64,000 nt of DNA from Mesorhizobium sp. WSM3860 (GCF_002294995.1 NZ_NSGF01000002.1:62001-126000), one strand, 5' to 3'; shown: positions 9,790-20,543, counted from the stretch's first letter. Numbers and translations are program-made. The notes: a model not told the origin generated them from the letters alone.

Positions 9790-9949
9790 GTCAGGCCTCG
9801 TCAAAAAAAGAATGGTCCCCTTAACCGCAGTTTTCCGCGCTGTCAAAGCCAAAAGCCGGCATCGCAAAACCTTGCATTCGAAGGCCCGCGTGAGGGGATG
9901 ACCATTGCGGCGCGCCGTGATACGAGACCGCCGCAACATGACGAATTGA

Positions 9950-11341
<1,392 letters not shown>

Positions 11342-11383
11342 CGGGCGATGCATTGGGGCCAAACTGAAATGCGGGCGGGACAG

Positions 11384-11541
11384 CACCCCCCTCTGTCCTG
11401 CCGGACATCTCCCCCGCAAGGGGGGAGATCAGATGTCGCGCAGGCCTTCGCCAATCTCCAACGCCGGATGGAAGGCGCCGGCATCGGAACTGCCAATCTC
11501 CCCCCTTGCGGGGGAGATGTCCGGCAGGACAGAGGGGGGTG
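11384..11541. repeat. Paired inverted-repeat element between aroA and cmk
   Basis: Two perfect 46-bp arms (11384-11429 and 11496-11541) in inverted orientation flank a 66-bp centre. Each arm also contains its own hairpin (ATCTCCCCC-GCAA-GGGGGGAGAT). No gene lies inside. The architecture matches the doublets at 49494-49657 and 59147-59290. Confidence 0.88.
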
Positions 11542-11598
11542 TGAAGGATCGCGGCGCTTGTCATATTCATCGCGCTCTTCGACTACGTCGGCCGACCC

Positions 11599-12249
11599 AT
11601 GACCCACACCTTCACCATCGCCATCGACGGCCCCGCAGGCGCCGGCAAGGGCACGCTCGCCCGCCGGCTCGCCGATCATTACCGGCTGAACCTGCTCGAC
11701 ACCGGGCTTACCTATCGCGCCGTCGCCCATAGGCTGCTCGAGCTCGGCCTGCCGCTCGACAATGTCTCGGCGGCGGAAACCGCGGCGCGCCAGGTCGACC
11801 TCACCAGCCTAGATCGCACGGTGCTTTCGGCGCATGCGGTGGGCGAGGCCGCCTCAAAGGTCGCCGTCATTCCGTCAGTCCGGCGTATCCTGGTCGAGAA
11901 GCAGCGCCAGTTCGCCAAGGCGCCGCCAGGCGCGGTGCTCGATGGCCGCGACATCGGCACGGTCGTGTGTCCGGACGCCGACATCAAGCTCTACGTCACG
12001 GCAAGCGCCGAGGTGCGGGCAAGTCGCCGGCTGGCCGAGATCGAAAGCATGGGAGGCAGCGCCGATTTCGCCACGATCCTCGCCGACATCGAGCGCCGCG
12101 ACGAGCGCGATATGGGCCGTGCCGACTCTCCGCTCAAGCCGGCGGCGGACGCGCACTTGCTCGACACCAGCGACATGACAATCGAGTCCGCGTTTCTGGC
12201 GGCCATGGCAATCGTCGACCGCGCCATGGCCGCGAAAGACCTCGCCTGA
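11599..12249 (+). CDS. cmk: Cytidylate kinase
   Basis: 216 aa. It phosphorylates CMP and dCMP with ATP in pyrimidine nucleotide salvage and DNA-precursor supply. The P-loop is at the N-terminus ([21 protein letters not shown]), followed by [16 protein letters not shown]. Substrate and lid motifs are [32 protein letters not shown] and [19 protein letters not shown]. Its last 34 codons recur, diverged, at 13245-13346 beyond the symporter gene. In related genomes cmk is normally followed directly by rpsA, so the intervening gene looks inserted. Confidence 0.95.
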   Translation: MTHTFTIAIDGPAGAGKGTLARRLADHYRLNLLDTGLTYRAVAHRLLELGLPLDNVSAAETAARQVDLTSLDRTVLSAHAVGEAASKVAVIPSVRRILVEKQRQFAKAPPGAVLDGRDIGTVVCPDADIKLYVTASAEVRASRRLAEIESMGGSADFATILADIERRDERDMGRADSPLKPAADAHLLDTSDMTIESAFLAAMAIVDRAMAAKDLA

Positions 12250-12258
12250 GCTTGGCTG

Positions 12259-13149
12259 TCACGACCTGATCGTACCTTCGATCGCATGTCTGCCTGACCT
12301 GCTCAGGACGGCTACGAAAACCGCGGCGGTGACATAGGCAATCAAGGCGTAAAGCGCTGGCGGGATCGCCATTTCGGCATTGTTGAGCAGATATTCGCTA
12401 AGCGCCAAGGCTATGACGAACGCGGCGTTGTGGATGGCCGTTGCCATGGTGATGGCGACCGCCTGCCGCCTTTCCAGGCGCAGCAGCGACGGAACGGCGT
12501 AGCCGAGCGCCATGCTCATCACGTTGAAGGCAAAGGCGGCAAAGCCGACAACAGGCCCCCAGGTCACGATGACCTGCCGCTGATCGACGACGGCAAAAAT
12601 AACGACCGCCGCAAGAAAAAGCGTCGCCAGTAGCTTGACGGGGCCCTCCAGGCGCTCGGCCAAGGCCGTGTAGCGGTGCCGGACGGCAACTCCGATCGAG
12701 ACCGGGACAAGCACAACGGCAAAGAACTGCAGGAATTTCTCGATCGGCAGCGGGATGACGTGCCCGGCGCCATAGAAATGCAGCAGCGAAAAATTGGTGA
12801 TCAATGGCACCGACACCAGCGCCACCATTGAGCTGATCGCCGTCAGCGTCAGGCTGAGCGCCGTATCGCCCTTGGCAAGGTGGGTGAAGAGAACCGCGGA
12901 CGGGGCGCCGGGACTGGCCGCGAGCAGCATCATGCCGACCGCCATGGCAGGCGGCAAAGCCGAAACCGACACAATGCCGAAGCAAAGGACGGGAAGAACC
13001 AGTATCTGCACGATAAGAGCCACAAGGAGGGCCTTCGGTCGCAGCACCACCTGCAAGAAGTCCTGGAGCTTGAGCGACAGGCCAAGCCCCAGCATGATGA
13101 TGACGAGCGCAACTGGCAGGAAGATGTTGAAAGTGGCGCTTGACTGCAT
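12259..13149 (-). CDS. Bile acid:sodium symporter (BASS) family transporter
   Basis: 296 aa, hydrophobic throughout with about nine or ten membrane spans. The ATG at 13149 (MQSSATFNIFLPVALVIIMLGLGLSL) has GGAGG at ideal spacing. Family features: LSLKLQDFLQVVLRPKAL near the N-terminus, MLLAASPGAPSAVLFTHLAKGDTALSLTLT in the core, and ATAIHNAAFVIALALSEY near the C-terminus. It is likely a sodium-coupled organic anion importer; substrate unknown. It is convergent with cmk (9-bp gap) and lies inside what is usually a cmk-rpsA junction, with a cmk remnant behind it. Confidence 0.85.
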   Translation of the reverse strand: MQSSATFNIFLPVALVIIMLGLGLSLKLQDFLQVVLRPKALLVALIVQILVLPVLCFGIVSVSALPPAMAVGMMLLAASPGAPSAVLFTHLAKGDTALSLTLTAISSMVALVSVPLITNFSLLHFYGAGHVIPLPIEKFLQFFAVVLVPVSIGVAVRHRYTALAERLEGPVKLLATLFLAAVVIFAVVDQRQVIVTWGPVVGFAAFAFNVMSMALGYAVPSLLRLERRQAVAITMATAIHNAAFVIALALSEYLLNNAEMAIPPALYALIAYVTAAVFVAVLSRSGRHAIEGTIRS

Positions 13150-13244
13150 AGTGATCCTCCCCGTGACCATCCATGTCGGCAAAAAGAACTGCAACCGCGA
13201 ACGCGTAATCGCAAAACTTTTGGGCGGAGCAGGCGCACCGCGGC

Positions 13245-13346
13245 GACGCGCACTTGCCTGACACCGGCGAAATGGCTATAGAGGCCTCGTTTCTGGCGAC
13301 CATGGCTAGTCATCAAAGACTGCTGGCCAAGAGAAACAAGGCCTGA
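13245..13346 (+). pseudogene. Remnant of the cmk 3' end
   Basis: Read on the plus strand, 34 codons including the stop align without gaps to the last 34 codons of cmk (12148-12249). The peptide DAHLPDTGEMAIEASFLATMA parallels [21 protein letters not shown], and both end in GCC TGA; about 18 of 33 residues agree. No start codon or kinase body is present. The rest of 13150-13549 holds only the symporter leader and the rpsA leader. I read it as a scar of the event that placed the symporter gene here. Confidence 0.75.
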
Positions 13347-13549
13347 TCCGGGTTTTCCTCGTGTTTTCCGTTGCCGGAGGCGATGAAAATACCCATATCG
13401 GGCACGAACCAGCCTGCCAGCATTCTCTATGCGCCGGACTTGCCGCGTAAGCGGCCGAGGGCTCTTCAGCCCGGAACGCCGGCAGGCTCACGCAACGCTA
13501 ACCCACGGCGCCCGCTTCGCTTGTTGTGCGAGGCATTCCAGGAGAAACA

Positions 13550-15247
13550 ATGTCAGCTGCAAATCCCACTCGCGATGATTTCGCGAGCATGCTCGAAGAA
13601 TCATTCACCGCCGGCCATTCCGGCGAGGGCCAGGTTGTCCGGGGCACGATCACCGCGATCGAAAAGGACATGGCCATCATCGACGTCGGCCTCAAGGTCG
13701 AAGGCCGCGTGCCGCTGAAGGAATTCGGCGCCAAGGGCAAGGACTCCTCCCTCAAGGTCGGCGACACCGTCGAGGTCTATGTCGAGCGCATCGAGAACGC
13801 GCTTGGCGAGGCCATGCTGTCGCGCGAGAAGGCCCGCCGCGAGGAGAGCTGGGTGCGCCTCGAAGAGAAGTTCACCAAGGGTGAGCGCGTCGAGGGCGTC
13901 ATCTTCAACCAGGTCAAGGGCGGCTTCACCGTCGATCTCGACGGCGCCGTGGCGTTCCTGCCGCGCAGCCAGGTCGACATCCGTCCGATCCGCGACGTCT
14001 CGCCGCTGATGCACAACCCGCAGCCCTTCGAGATCCTCAAGATGGACCGCCGCCGCGGCAACATCGTGGTGTCGCGCCGCACCGTGCTCGAGGAGAGCCG
14101 CGCCGAACAGCGTTCGGAGATCGTGCAGAACCTCGAGGAAGGCCAGGTGGTCGAAGGCGTGGTCAAGAACATCACCGACTACGGTGCGTTCGTCGACCTC
14201 GGCGGCATCGACGGCCTGCTGCACGTCACCGACATGGCATGGCGCCGCGTCAACCATCCGACCGAGATCCTCAACATCGGCCAGACGGTCAAGGTGCAGA
14301 TCATCCGCATCAACCAGGAAACCCACCGCATCTCGCTCGGCATGAAGCAGCTCGAGAGCGATCCGTGGTCGGATATCGGCACCAAGTTCCCGATCGGCAA
14401 GAAGATCAAGGGCACCGTCACCAACATCACCGACTACGGCGCGTTCGTCGAGCTGGAGCCGGGCATCGAGGGCCTCATCCACGTTTCGGAAATGTCGTGG
14501 ACGAAGAAGAACGTGCACCCCGGCAAGATCCTGTCGACGACGCAGGAAGTCGACGTGGTGGTGCTCGAGGTCGATCCGGCCAAGCGCCGCATCTCGCTCG
14601 GTCTCAAGCAGACGCTGGAGAACCCGTGGGAAGCCTTCGCGCGCAACCATCCGGTCGGCAGCCAGGTCGAGGGCGAGGTCAAGAACAAGACCGAGTTCGG
14701 CCTGTTCATCGGCCTCGAAGGCGACGTGGACGGCATGGTGCACCTCTCCGACCTCGACTGGACCCGTCCGGGCGAGCAGGTCATCGAAGAGTACAATCGC
14801 GGCGACATGGTCAAGGCGCAGGTGCTCGACGTCGACATCGACAAGGAGCGCATCTCGCTCGGCATCAAGCAGCTGGCCCGCGACACGGTCGGCGAGGCGG
14901 CGAGCAGCGGTGAGCTGCGCAAGAACGCCGTCGTCACCTGCGAGGTCACCGCGGTGAAGGATGGCGGTCTGGAAGTGCGGCTGGTCGACAGCGGCCTCGA
15001 GACCTTCATCAAGCGTTCGGACCTTTCCCGTGACCGCGACGAGCAGCGCCCCGAGCGCTTCACCGTCGGCCAGAAGGTCGACGCCCGCGTCATCGCCTTC
15101 GACAAGAAGACCCGCAAGCTGCAGGTCTCGATCAAGGCGCTGGAAATCGCCGAAGAGAAGGAAGCAGTCGCCCAGTACGGCTCGACCGACTCCGGCGCTT
15201 CGCTGGGAGACATCCTGGGCGCGGCGCTGAAGAAGCAGGGCAACTAA
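13550..15247 (+). CDS. rpsA: 30S ribosomal protein S1
   Basis: 565 aa. It binds mRNA and helps initiation on the small ribosomal subunit. Six S1 (OB-fold) repeats are visible, e.g. [78 protein letters not shown] and [29 protein letters not shown]. The ATG at 13550 follows AGGAG at eight bases and gives the family start [19 protein letters not shown]; a GTG at 13526 is rejected. A strong terminator follows. Confidence 0.98.
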   Translation: MSAANPTRDDFASMLEESFTAGHSGEGQVVRGTITAIEKDMAIIDVGLKVEGRVPLKEFGAKGKDSSLKVGDTVEVYVERIENALGEAMLSREKARREESWVRLEEKFTKGERVEGVIFNQVKGGFTVDLDGAVAFLPRSQVDIRPIRDVSPLMHNPQPFEILKMDRRRGNIVVSRRTVLEESRAEQRSEIVQNLEEGQVVEGVVKNITDYGAFVDLGGIDGLLHVTDMAWRRVNHPTEILNIGQTVKVQIIRINQETHRISLGMKQLESDPWSDIGTKFPIGKKIKGTVTNITDYGAFVELEPGIEGLIHVSEMSWTKKNVHPGKILSTTQEVDVVVLEVDPAKRRISLGLKQTLENPWEAFARNHPVGSQVEGEVKNKTEFGLFIGLEGDVDGMVHLSDLDWTRPGEQVIEEYNRGDMVKAQVLDVDIDKERISLGIKQLARDTVGEAASSGELRKNAVVTCEVTAVKDGGLEVRLVDSGLETFIKRSDLSRDRDEQRPERFTVGQKVDARVIAFDKKTRKLQVSIKALEIAEEKEAVAQYGSTDSGASLGDILGAALKKQGN

Positions 15248-15268
15248 GCTCCTTCCTTTACCAAAAGC

Positions 15269-15302
15269 AAAAACCCCGCCGGAGCGATCCGGCGGGGTTT
15301 TC
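15269..15302 (+). terminator. Rho-independent terminator of rpsA
   Basis: Perfect stem AAAACCCCGCCGGA / TCCGGCGGGGTTTT with a GCGA loop, ending in a T run, 22 bp after the rpsA stop. The symmetrical A/T flanks let it also serve the convergent SDR gene. Confidence 0.93.
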
Positions 15303-15323
15303 ATTGCACTTTGATCTGTGAGA

Positions 15324-16031
15324 TCAGGCTCGCCCGTAGAGCGGCACCAGCGTGCCGCTCATCGCCTGATTGGCGGGCGAGGCAAGATAGGCGATCGCCT
15401 CGGCGGCGGCTTCGAGGCTGACCCATTTGGTGAAATCGGCGTCGGGCATGTCGGCGCGGGTGGCGGGCGTGTCGAGCGTCGAGGGCGCGACCGCATTGAC
15501 CAAGATGCCCTTGTGCTTCAGCTCCTCGGCCATCGCCTGCGTCATCGCGGCGACCGCCGCCTTGCTCGCGGCATAGGCGACCATTCCGGCGCCGCGCCTG
15601 GGATCAAGCCCGGCGCGCGCGCTGACGTTGACGATGCGCCCCGCGGTGCCCGACGCCAGCATCGAGCGCACCGCGGCGCGGCTGCAAAGGAAGGTGGTCC
15701 GGGCATTGGTGTCCATCATCTCGGCAAAGGATGCCGACTCGATCTTTTCCACCGGCGCCATGGTGAAACCGCCGGCGAGATGGATCGAAGCCCAAAGCTC
15801 CGGAACCTGATGGTAGAAGGCCTCGACCTTGGCGGAGTCCGACAGGTCGACATTGTGCGCCAGATGGACGCTGGCGTGAGCCGCGTAGGGAAAATGCGGC
15901 GGAGCCGCGGCATGCGCATTGGGCACGTGGCAAATCGCGCCCTGCTCCAGCAACCTGCCGACAACCGCGCCGCCGAGCGCCCCAGTGCCGCCCGTCACCA
16001 CGACATGCCTGCCGTTAAGCGTTTCCGTCAT
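15324..16031 (-). CDS. Short-chain dehydrogenase/reductase
   Basis: 235 aa, classical SDR fold using NAD(P)H. The cofactor loop is VVVTGGTGALGG (about residues 10-21). The catalytic set is S137 in VNVSARA, Y153 and K157 in YAASK; the LAGGF at about 85-89 is the variant of the structural NAG motif. The tail (ANQAMSGTLVPLYGRA) is typical. It is convergent with rpsA and 184 bp from the next minus-strand gene. The substrate is not deducible. Confidence 0.88.
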   Translation of the reverse strand: MTETLNGRHVVVTGGTGALGGAVVGRLLEQGAICHVPNAHAAAPPHFPYAAHASVHLAHNVDLSDSAKVEAFYHQVPELWASIHLAGGFTMAPVEKIESASFAEMMDTNARTTFLCSRAAVRSMLASGTAGRIVNVSARAGLDPRRGAGMVAYAASKAAVAAMTQAMAEELKHKGILVNAVAPSTLDTPATRADMPDADFTKWVSLEAAAEAIAYLASPANQAMSGTLVPLYGRA

Positions 16032-16215
16032 ATTTCGACTGCTCCTGTCGTGTTCTTATGATTATGCCGCCCCCAGCCTCGAACGTCGCGCCTTTCGCGT
16101 TGTCACTCAATTGAAATATCGACATGGCAGGCGTCCCGTCTTTGCATGCGTCGAGACGCAGCCGCCTGACGTCACCCGACTGCGTCTCGGCTGGATGAGA
16201 CGGTCGCCAGGACCT

Positions 16216-17796
16216 TCAATCGACGGTGATTTCTATAACCCGCGGCTTGCCGGCCGCTCGCGCGCGCTTCAGCGCACCGGCCAGGACATCGACCCCTGTC
16301 AGCCGCTCGGCTTCGATGCCGTAGGCCTCGGCGAGCTTGCAGAAATCCGGTGGTGCCGGCGACACGCCGACCGGCTCGACGCCGACATCAAGCATCGAGG
16401 TTTCGATCTCGCGATAACCGCGATTGTTCCAGACGACGAAGATCACCGGCGCCTCGGCATCCAGCGCCGCGCCCAGCTCCGGCAAGGTGAACTGGAAGCC
16501 GCCGTCGCCGGTGAGGCACACGACCGGCGCTTCGGGCACGGAAAGGGCAGCACCGATCGCTGCCGGCGGACCGTAGCCCAGCGCGCCGAAACCGGTCGCG
16601 GCATTGAACCATCCAGCCGGACGGTCGTGGTCGTAATAGAGATTGGCGGCATAGATCGGCTGGGTCGAGTCGCCGACGATGATGGCGCCGGGCAGCGCAT
16701 CGCGGATCGTCTCCACCGCGCGCAGCTGCGCCAGGTAGTCCGGCCGCAGCTCCGCCAGCGCGGCCTCTCGTCCTGCGGCCGCGCGGGCTTGGCCGTCTTT
16801 CGCGGCGACACGAACGGGGCCGAGTGCAGCCAGCAGGGCAGAAAGCGCCTCGGCACAATCGGCGTGGATGCCAACCGTCACCGGGCGGCGCGCGAGCTGG
16901 TCGGCGCCGATATCGATGCGGATGAGCTTCGGCGGCAGCACGAAGCCGCCATCGCCATAGCCGTCATAGTCGGTGGGGCCGAATTCGGTGCCGGCGGCGA
17001 TCACCAGATCGGCGTCCGCCATCAGCGCGCGCACCGCCTTCAGGCTTGGGCTTGCCGGCACCAAGAGCGGGTGGCGATGCAGCAGGCCGCGCGCATTGGC
17101 GGTCTCGACGACCGGGGCGCCGAGCGCTTCGGCGAAGCGCGTCAGCGCCGCGTCGGCTTTCTTGGCACCGCCGCCGGCAAGAATCAGCGGACGGCGAGCC
17201 GCCTTGATCAACCTCGCAGCCTCCGCAACAGCTGCCGCGTCAGGAGCAGGCGGCGCGGCGTTGCCGAGCACCGGCGCGAGCCCCTCGGCGGGCTTCACCA
17301 TGACGTTTGTCGGGATCTCGATGTGAACCGGACCCGGCCTCGACGAGGAGAAGACGGCGAAGGCGCGGGCGAGCGCACCCGGCAGTTCCTCGGCCTCGGT
17401 GACACGCTCAGCAGACAGCGCCACCTTCTCCATCATGCCGCGCTGGTCCGGCAATTCGTGCAGGAAACCCAAACCCTTGCCGAGCGTATCCGTGGCGTTG
17501 ACCCCGGAGATCACCAGCATCGGCACCGAATCGGCGCGCGCCTGGCCCATGGCGGTGATGGTGTTGGTCAGCCCGGGTCCGGTGATGACGAAAGCGACGC
17601 CCGGCCGGCCGCTGGCGCGGGCGTAGCCGTCGGCCATGAAGCCGGCGCCCTGCTCATGGCGCGGCGTGATGTGGCGGATCTTCGAGCGCGCCAGGCCGCG
17701 ATAAAGCTCGACCGTATGGACGCCCGGAATGCCGAAGACGGTGTCGACGCCATGCGCCTCGAGCAAGTTTATGAGCGCTTCGCCGAGCGTGGTCAT
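16216..17796 (-). CDS. Thiamine-diphosphate decarboxylase, AruI-like (5-guanidino-2-oxopentanoate)
   Basis: 526 aa, three-domain ThDP enzyme of the acetolactate-synthase superfamily. The N-terminus GEALINLLEAHGVDTVFGIPGVHTVELYRGLARS with the cofactor glutamate at about E48 (RHEQGAGFMADGYARASG) closely resembles Pseudomonas AruI, which decarboxylates 2-ketoarginine in the arginine transaminase pathway. The ThDP motif is GDGGFQFTLPELGAAL...WNN. The ATG at 17796 follows GGAGG at eight bases. Neighbours encode an arginine-deiminase-fold hydrolase and a basic amino acid-type ABC importer, which supports a guanidino substrate. A plain acetolactate-synthase-like role remains possible. Confidence 0.7.
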   Translation of the reverse strand: MTTLGEALINLLEAHGVDTVFGIPGVHTVELYRGLARSKIRHITPRHEQGAGFMADGYARASGRPGVAFVITGPGLTNTITAMGQARADSVPMLVISGVNATDTLGKGLGFLHELPDQRGMMEKVALSAERVTEAEELPGALARAFAVFSSSRPGPVHIEIPTNVMVKPAEGLAPVLGNAAPPAPDAAAVAEAARLIKAARRPLILAGGGAKKADAALTRFAEALGAPVVETANARGLLHRHPLLVPASPSLKAVRALMADADLVIAAGTEFGPTDYDGYGDGGFVLPPKLIRIDIGADQLARRPVTVGIHADCAEALSALLAALGPVRVAAKDGQARAAAGREAALAELRPDYLAQLRAVETIRDALPGAIIVGDSTQPIYAANLYYDHDRPAGWFNAATGFGALGYGPPAAIGAALSVPEAPVVCLTGDGGFQFTLPELGAALDAEAPVIFVVWNNRGYREIETSMLDVGVEPVGVSPAPPDFCKLAEAYGIEAERLTGVDVLAGALKRARAAGKPRVIEITVD

Positions 17797-17811
17797 TGGT
17801 TTCCTCCCTTT

Positions 17812-18025
17812 AGAGCGGGTCACTGTTCAACGGAAACAGTGATCCGCTCTATCTCTTTGTTCGTTACGCAATTCCCGCCGAAAAACCGCTTCTCACTTTT
17901 CCCGGAATTGCGAGAGCATGATGCCGAAAAGTGTGAAGCGGTTTCGGACGACATCATGCTCTATCTCTTTGATTTAGAGCCGGATTCAGATTTCAGGCCG
18001 ATTCGACCTGAAATCTCCGGCTCTA
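17812..18025. repeat. Composite palindromic repeat overlapping the TetR 3' end
   Basis: Successive modules: an inverted repeat AGAGCGG...CCGCTCT around 17812-17850; a GCAATTCC...GGAATTGC module at about 17870-17910; a GAGCATGATG...CATCATGCTC palindrome at about 17912-17961; and an inverted repeat TAGAGCCGGA...TCCGGCTCTA at 17975-18025. The last encodes the end of the TetR protein. The first two modules are relatives of those at 6276-6374 and 38019-38096. Confidence 0.8.
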
Positions 18026-18647
18026 GCGGCGCGAGGCCGAGTTCGGCCTCGACAGCCTTGATGCCAATCGCCGCCAATTCGCCGGGCGAGAACATCTCAC
18101 CGGCCAGGCAGCCTTCGATCCAAAGCCCGTCGATGATCGCATTGATGGCGATGGCGTGACGGCGCAGCTGACTTGCGTCCGGTTTGCGCTGTTCGGCGGC
18201 GAGCACCTCGGCCACGACCGCTTCCACCTCGTTGCGAAAGCCAAGATAGCCTTCGCGGTGGGCGCGGGCGAGCGTCGGATCCGCACTGGCACGGCCGATG
18301 AAGGTCGCCCAGAGCGAAAACACCCGCTGGTCGATGATCGGCGCGTTGAGATTGGCGGTGACGAAAGCCGCAAGGCGTTGGCGCGGCGACGCCTCTTCCA
18401 TGACCAATGCTGCTTTCGCCTGCTCGGTCATGCGGCCGACCAGCGCCGTATAGGCCTCCTGCAGCAATTCTTCCTTGCCGGGGAAATAGTGCCGGATCAG
18501 CCCGGCGGTGACGCCGGCGCGCAACGCGATGGTGCGCAAAGTGGCGCCTTGGAGGCCATATTCCGCCACGCAGTCCAGGGTCGCTTCGATCAGATCCTGC
18601 CGCCGCCGCTCCTCGCCCTCGCGACGGAACTTGCGGCGCACAGTCAT
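17961..18647 (-). CDS. TetR/AcrR family regulator, BetI-like
   Basis: About 228 aa. The helix-turn-helix is at the N-terminus: RRRQDLIEATLDCVAEYGLQGATLRTIALRAGVTAGLIRHYFPGKEELL. The ligand domain follows (FSLWATFIGRASADPTLARAHREGYLGFR). The ATG at 18647 overlaps the stop of the upstream hydrolase gene (ATGA); ATG at 18674 with GAAGG upstream is the alternative start. Placement between the hydrolase and the AruI-like gene makes it their likely repressor. The last 20 or so residues (EISGRIGLKSESGSKSKR) are encoded by a palindromic repeat and are probably not part of the ancestral fold. Confidence 0.85.
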   Translation of the reverse strand: MTVRRKFRREGEERRRQDLIEATLDCVAEYGLQGATLRTIALRAGVTAGLIRHYFPGKEELLQEAYTALVGRMTEQAKAALVMEEASPRQRLAAFVTANLNAPIIDQRVFSLWATFIGRASADPTLARAHREGYLGFRNEVEAVVAEVLAAEQRKPDASQLRRHAIAINAIIDGLWIEGCLAGEMFSPGELAAIGIKAVEAELGLAPLEPEISGRIGLKSESGSKSKR

Positions 18648-19516
18648 TGGCGCAGGATCGGCCGTGTCAGGCATGTCGGCCCGCCTTCACAGGCGATGCA
18701 GAGCGCATCCGCCTCGAAAATCTCAACCGTGCAGCCGGCCGCCTCCATCGCGGCTTTGGTCTTGGGAAAGCCCGCAACGGCAATGACCTTGTGCGGGCTG
18801 GTCGGCAGCACGTTCAGGCTGAGGCCGTTGGAAGCGGCGAATTCTCCGGCGTCGCCTTCGACCAGCCTGATGCCGCGCGCCTTCAGCATCTGATAAAAGG
18901 GGGCCGGCAAAAGCGGTGAATAAACCAGTGCGAGGTCGTCGGCCAGCGGGCTGATCACCGACATCAGATGCAGGCACGCCTCTTCGCCCTGCCACAAAGG
19001 CAGATCGAAACCGTAGACGGAAATGCCCAGCGGCGTCAGCAGGTTGGAAACCTGCTGGATGCCTTCCTGGTTGGAGCGGACCCCGCGCCCGATTGCCAGC
19101 GTGCGGGCATCCACCCATACGCAATCACCACCTTCGACCTGGCCAGGAGCTTCGACGCGGCCGAGGATCGGAATGCCCAGTCTTCTGTAGGTTTCCTCAT
19201 GCAGGGAGGGCTCCCTGGCGCGCAATGGCTTGCCCATGGACAGGATCAGCGCACCGCGGTCGGTCATCAGCGATGGATCATGCGTGAACACCGAATCCGA
19301 AAGGCCGTCCGCCTTGTCCTCGATCCATTCGATTTCGGCGCCGGAAGCCGCTACCAGTCCAGCAAGGGCCGCGTGCTGCGACGCTGCCTTCGCCGGGTTG
19401 AACCCCGGGCCATAGTGCCATTGAGCTCTGTCGGCCTCGCGCATGGCGTTCGCCGCCGACCGCATGAGCACGCGCCGCAGCGGCGCCGCCATGGATTGTG
19501 ATCCGAAAGCGCTCAT
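18644..19516 (-). CDS. Arginine-deiminase-fold hydrolase (DDAH/amidinotransferase family)
   Basis: 290 aa. Guanidine-modifying superfamily, whose members cleave arginine, methylarginines or N-hydroxyarginine through a covalent amidino-cysteine. Catalytic features are present: E129/D131 in VEGGDCVWVD, H183 in ACLHLMSVISP, and the nucleophile C282 in EGGPTCLTRPI at the C-terminus. The ATG at 19516 follows AAGGG; a TTG three bases earlier is less likely. It is divergent from the ABC transporter and first in an operon with the TetR and AruI-like genes. The exact guanidino substrate is not decided. Confidence 0.8.
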   Translation of the reverse strand: MSAFGSQSMAAPLRRVLMRSAANAMREADRAQWHYGPGFNPAKAASQHAALAGLVAASGAEIEWIEDKADGLSDSVFTHDPSLMTDRGALILSMGKPLRAREPSLHEETYRRLGIPILGRVEAPGQVEGGDCVWVDARTLAIGRGVRSNQEGIQQVSNLLTPLGISVYGFDLPLWQGEEACLHLMSVISPLADDLALVYSPLLPAPFYQMLKARGIRLVEGDAGEFAASNGLSLNVLPTSPHKVIAVAGFPKTKAAMEAAGCTVEIFEADALCIACEGGPTCLTRPILRQ

Positions 19517-19727
19517 CAATGCCCTTTTTAGATGAAAAAAACCGAAAAAATTTCATGAAAGGCTATTTATACACTTGCGCAACAAGGCTGCAAGTGCCGT
19601 AATGAACGGGATTGACGGGCTCGCGCTGCCGGGTCCATGCTGAAGTGAGGAGCGGGACAGTATAGCGTATGTTGATGAGCCGGATGGACGTTCGACGAAC
19701 TGCCGTCGCCCCTATAGAGGTCACCCG
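19517..19727. promoter_or_regulatory. Divergent control region of the guanidino-compound module
   Basis: 211 bp between the hydrolase and the ABC ATPase genes. The hydrolase-proximal 60 bases are A/T rich, unlike the surroundings, and contain the palindrome TTTCATGAAA (19551-19560). Promoters for both directions must lie here. No operator could be assigned with confidence. Confidence 0.4.
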
Positions 19728-20543
19728 GTGAGCGCGGTGGAAGCCGCCGCAGTCCCAGCCGGCCAAGCGCAGAGCGGCGCCGCCGAAGCCATCCATGTCG
19801 AGAACCTGCATAAAAAGTTCGGCCAGCTGCATGTGCTGAAGGGCGTTTCGCTGTCGGCGCGCGACGGCGAGGTGATCGCCATCATCGGCGGCTCGGGCTC
19901 CGGCAAGTCGACGCTGCTGCGCTGCATCAACTGCCTGGAAAACCCGACCAGCGGCATCATCCGCGTCAATGGCGAGGAGATCAAGCTGAAGGCCGACAGC
20001 CACGGCCATACGGTTCCTGCCGACCGCAAGCAGATCGAGCGCATCCGCTCGAGACTCGGCATGGTGTTCCAGAACTTCAACCTGTGGAGCCACATGACGC
20101 TGATCGAGAACGTCATTGAGGTTCCGGTGCACGTGCTTGGCCTCAAGCGCGACGAGGCGATCGCCCAGGCCGAGAAGCTGCTCGCCCGCGTCGGGCTGGC
20201 GGAGAAGCGCGACGTCTACCCGGCATTCCTGTCGGGCGGCCAGCAGCAGCGTGCCGCGATCGCCAGGGCGCTGGCGATCAATCCGCGCGTCATGCTGTTC
20301 GACGAGCCGACCTCCGCGCTCGATCCGGAGCTGGTCGGCGAGGTGCTGAAGGTGATCGGCGACCTGGCGCGCGAGGGGCGCACCATGGTGCTGGTGACGC
20401 ATGAAATGAAGTTCGCCCGCGAGGTCGCGACGCATGTTGTCTACCTCTACAACGGGCTGGTCGAGGAAGAAGGCCCGCCGGAACAGCTGTTCGGCGCGCC
20501 GAAATCCGAAAGGCTCAAGCAATTCCTCCGCAATGTCGGCTAG
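19728..20543 (+). CDS. Polar amino acid ABC transporter ATPase (HisP/OccP-like)
   Basis: 271 aa. Walker A is GGSGSGKST (about 54-62), then LRCINCLENPTSG, the Q-loop MVFQNFNLWSHMTLIENV, signature LSGGQQQRAAIARAL, Walker B VMLFDEPTSALDPELV and switch VTHEMKFAREVA. The insert EEIKLKADSHGHTVPADRKQIERIRSRLG is typical of the histidine/lysine-arginine-ornithine/octopine branch. The start is GTG. It opens a four-gene importer operon facing the guanidino-hydrolase gene. Confidence 0.92.
   Translation: MSAVEAAAVPAGQAQSGAAEAIHVENLHKKFGQLHVLKGVSLSARDGEVIAIIGGSGSGKSTLLRCINCLENPTSGIIRVNGEEIKLKADSHGHTVPADRKQIERIRSRLGMVFQNFNLWSHMTLIENVIEVPVHVLGLKRDEAIAQAEKLLARVGLAEKRDVYPAFLSGGQQQRAAIARALAINPRVMLFDEPTSALDPELVGEVLKVIGDLAREGRTMVLVTHEMKFAREVATHVVYLYNGLVEEEGPPEQLFGAPKSERLKQFLRNVG

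Noticed and set aside
12398..13303. A 301-codon minus-strand frame overlapping the symporter gene
   Set aside because: It is frame-shifted relative to the clearly membrane-protein-coding frame and spans the cmk remnant; it has no hydrophobic pattern.
13601..15304. A 567-codon minus-strand frame across rpsA
   Set aside because: Complement of a highly biased ribosomal gene; the repeats in it mirror the S1 repeats.
15919..18159. A 746-codon plus-strand frame across the AruI-like gene
   Set aside because: Antisense shadow extending through repeat sequence; no motifs.
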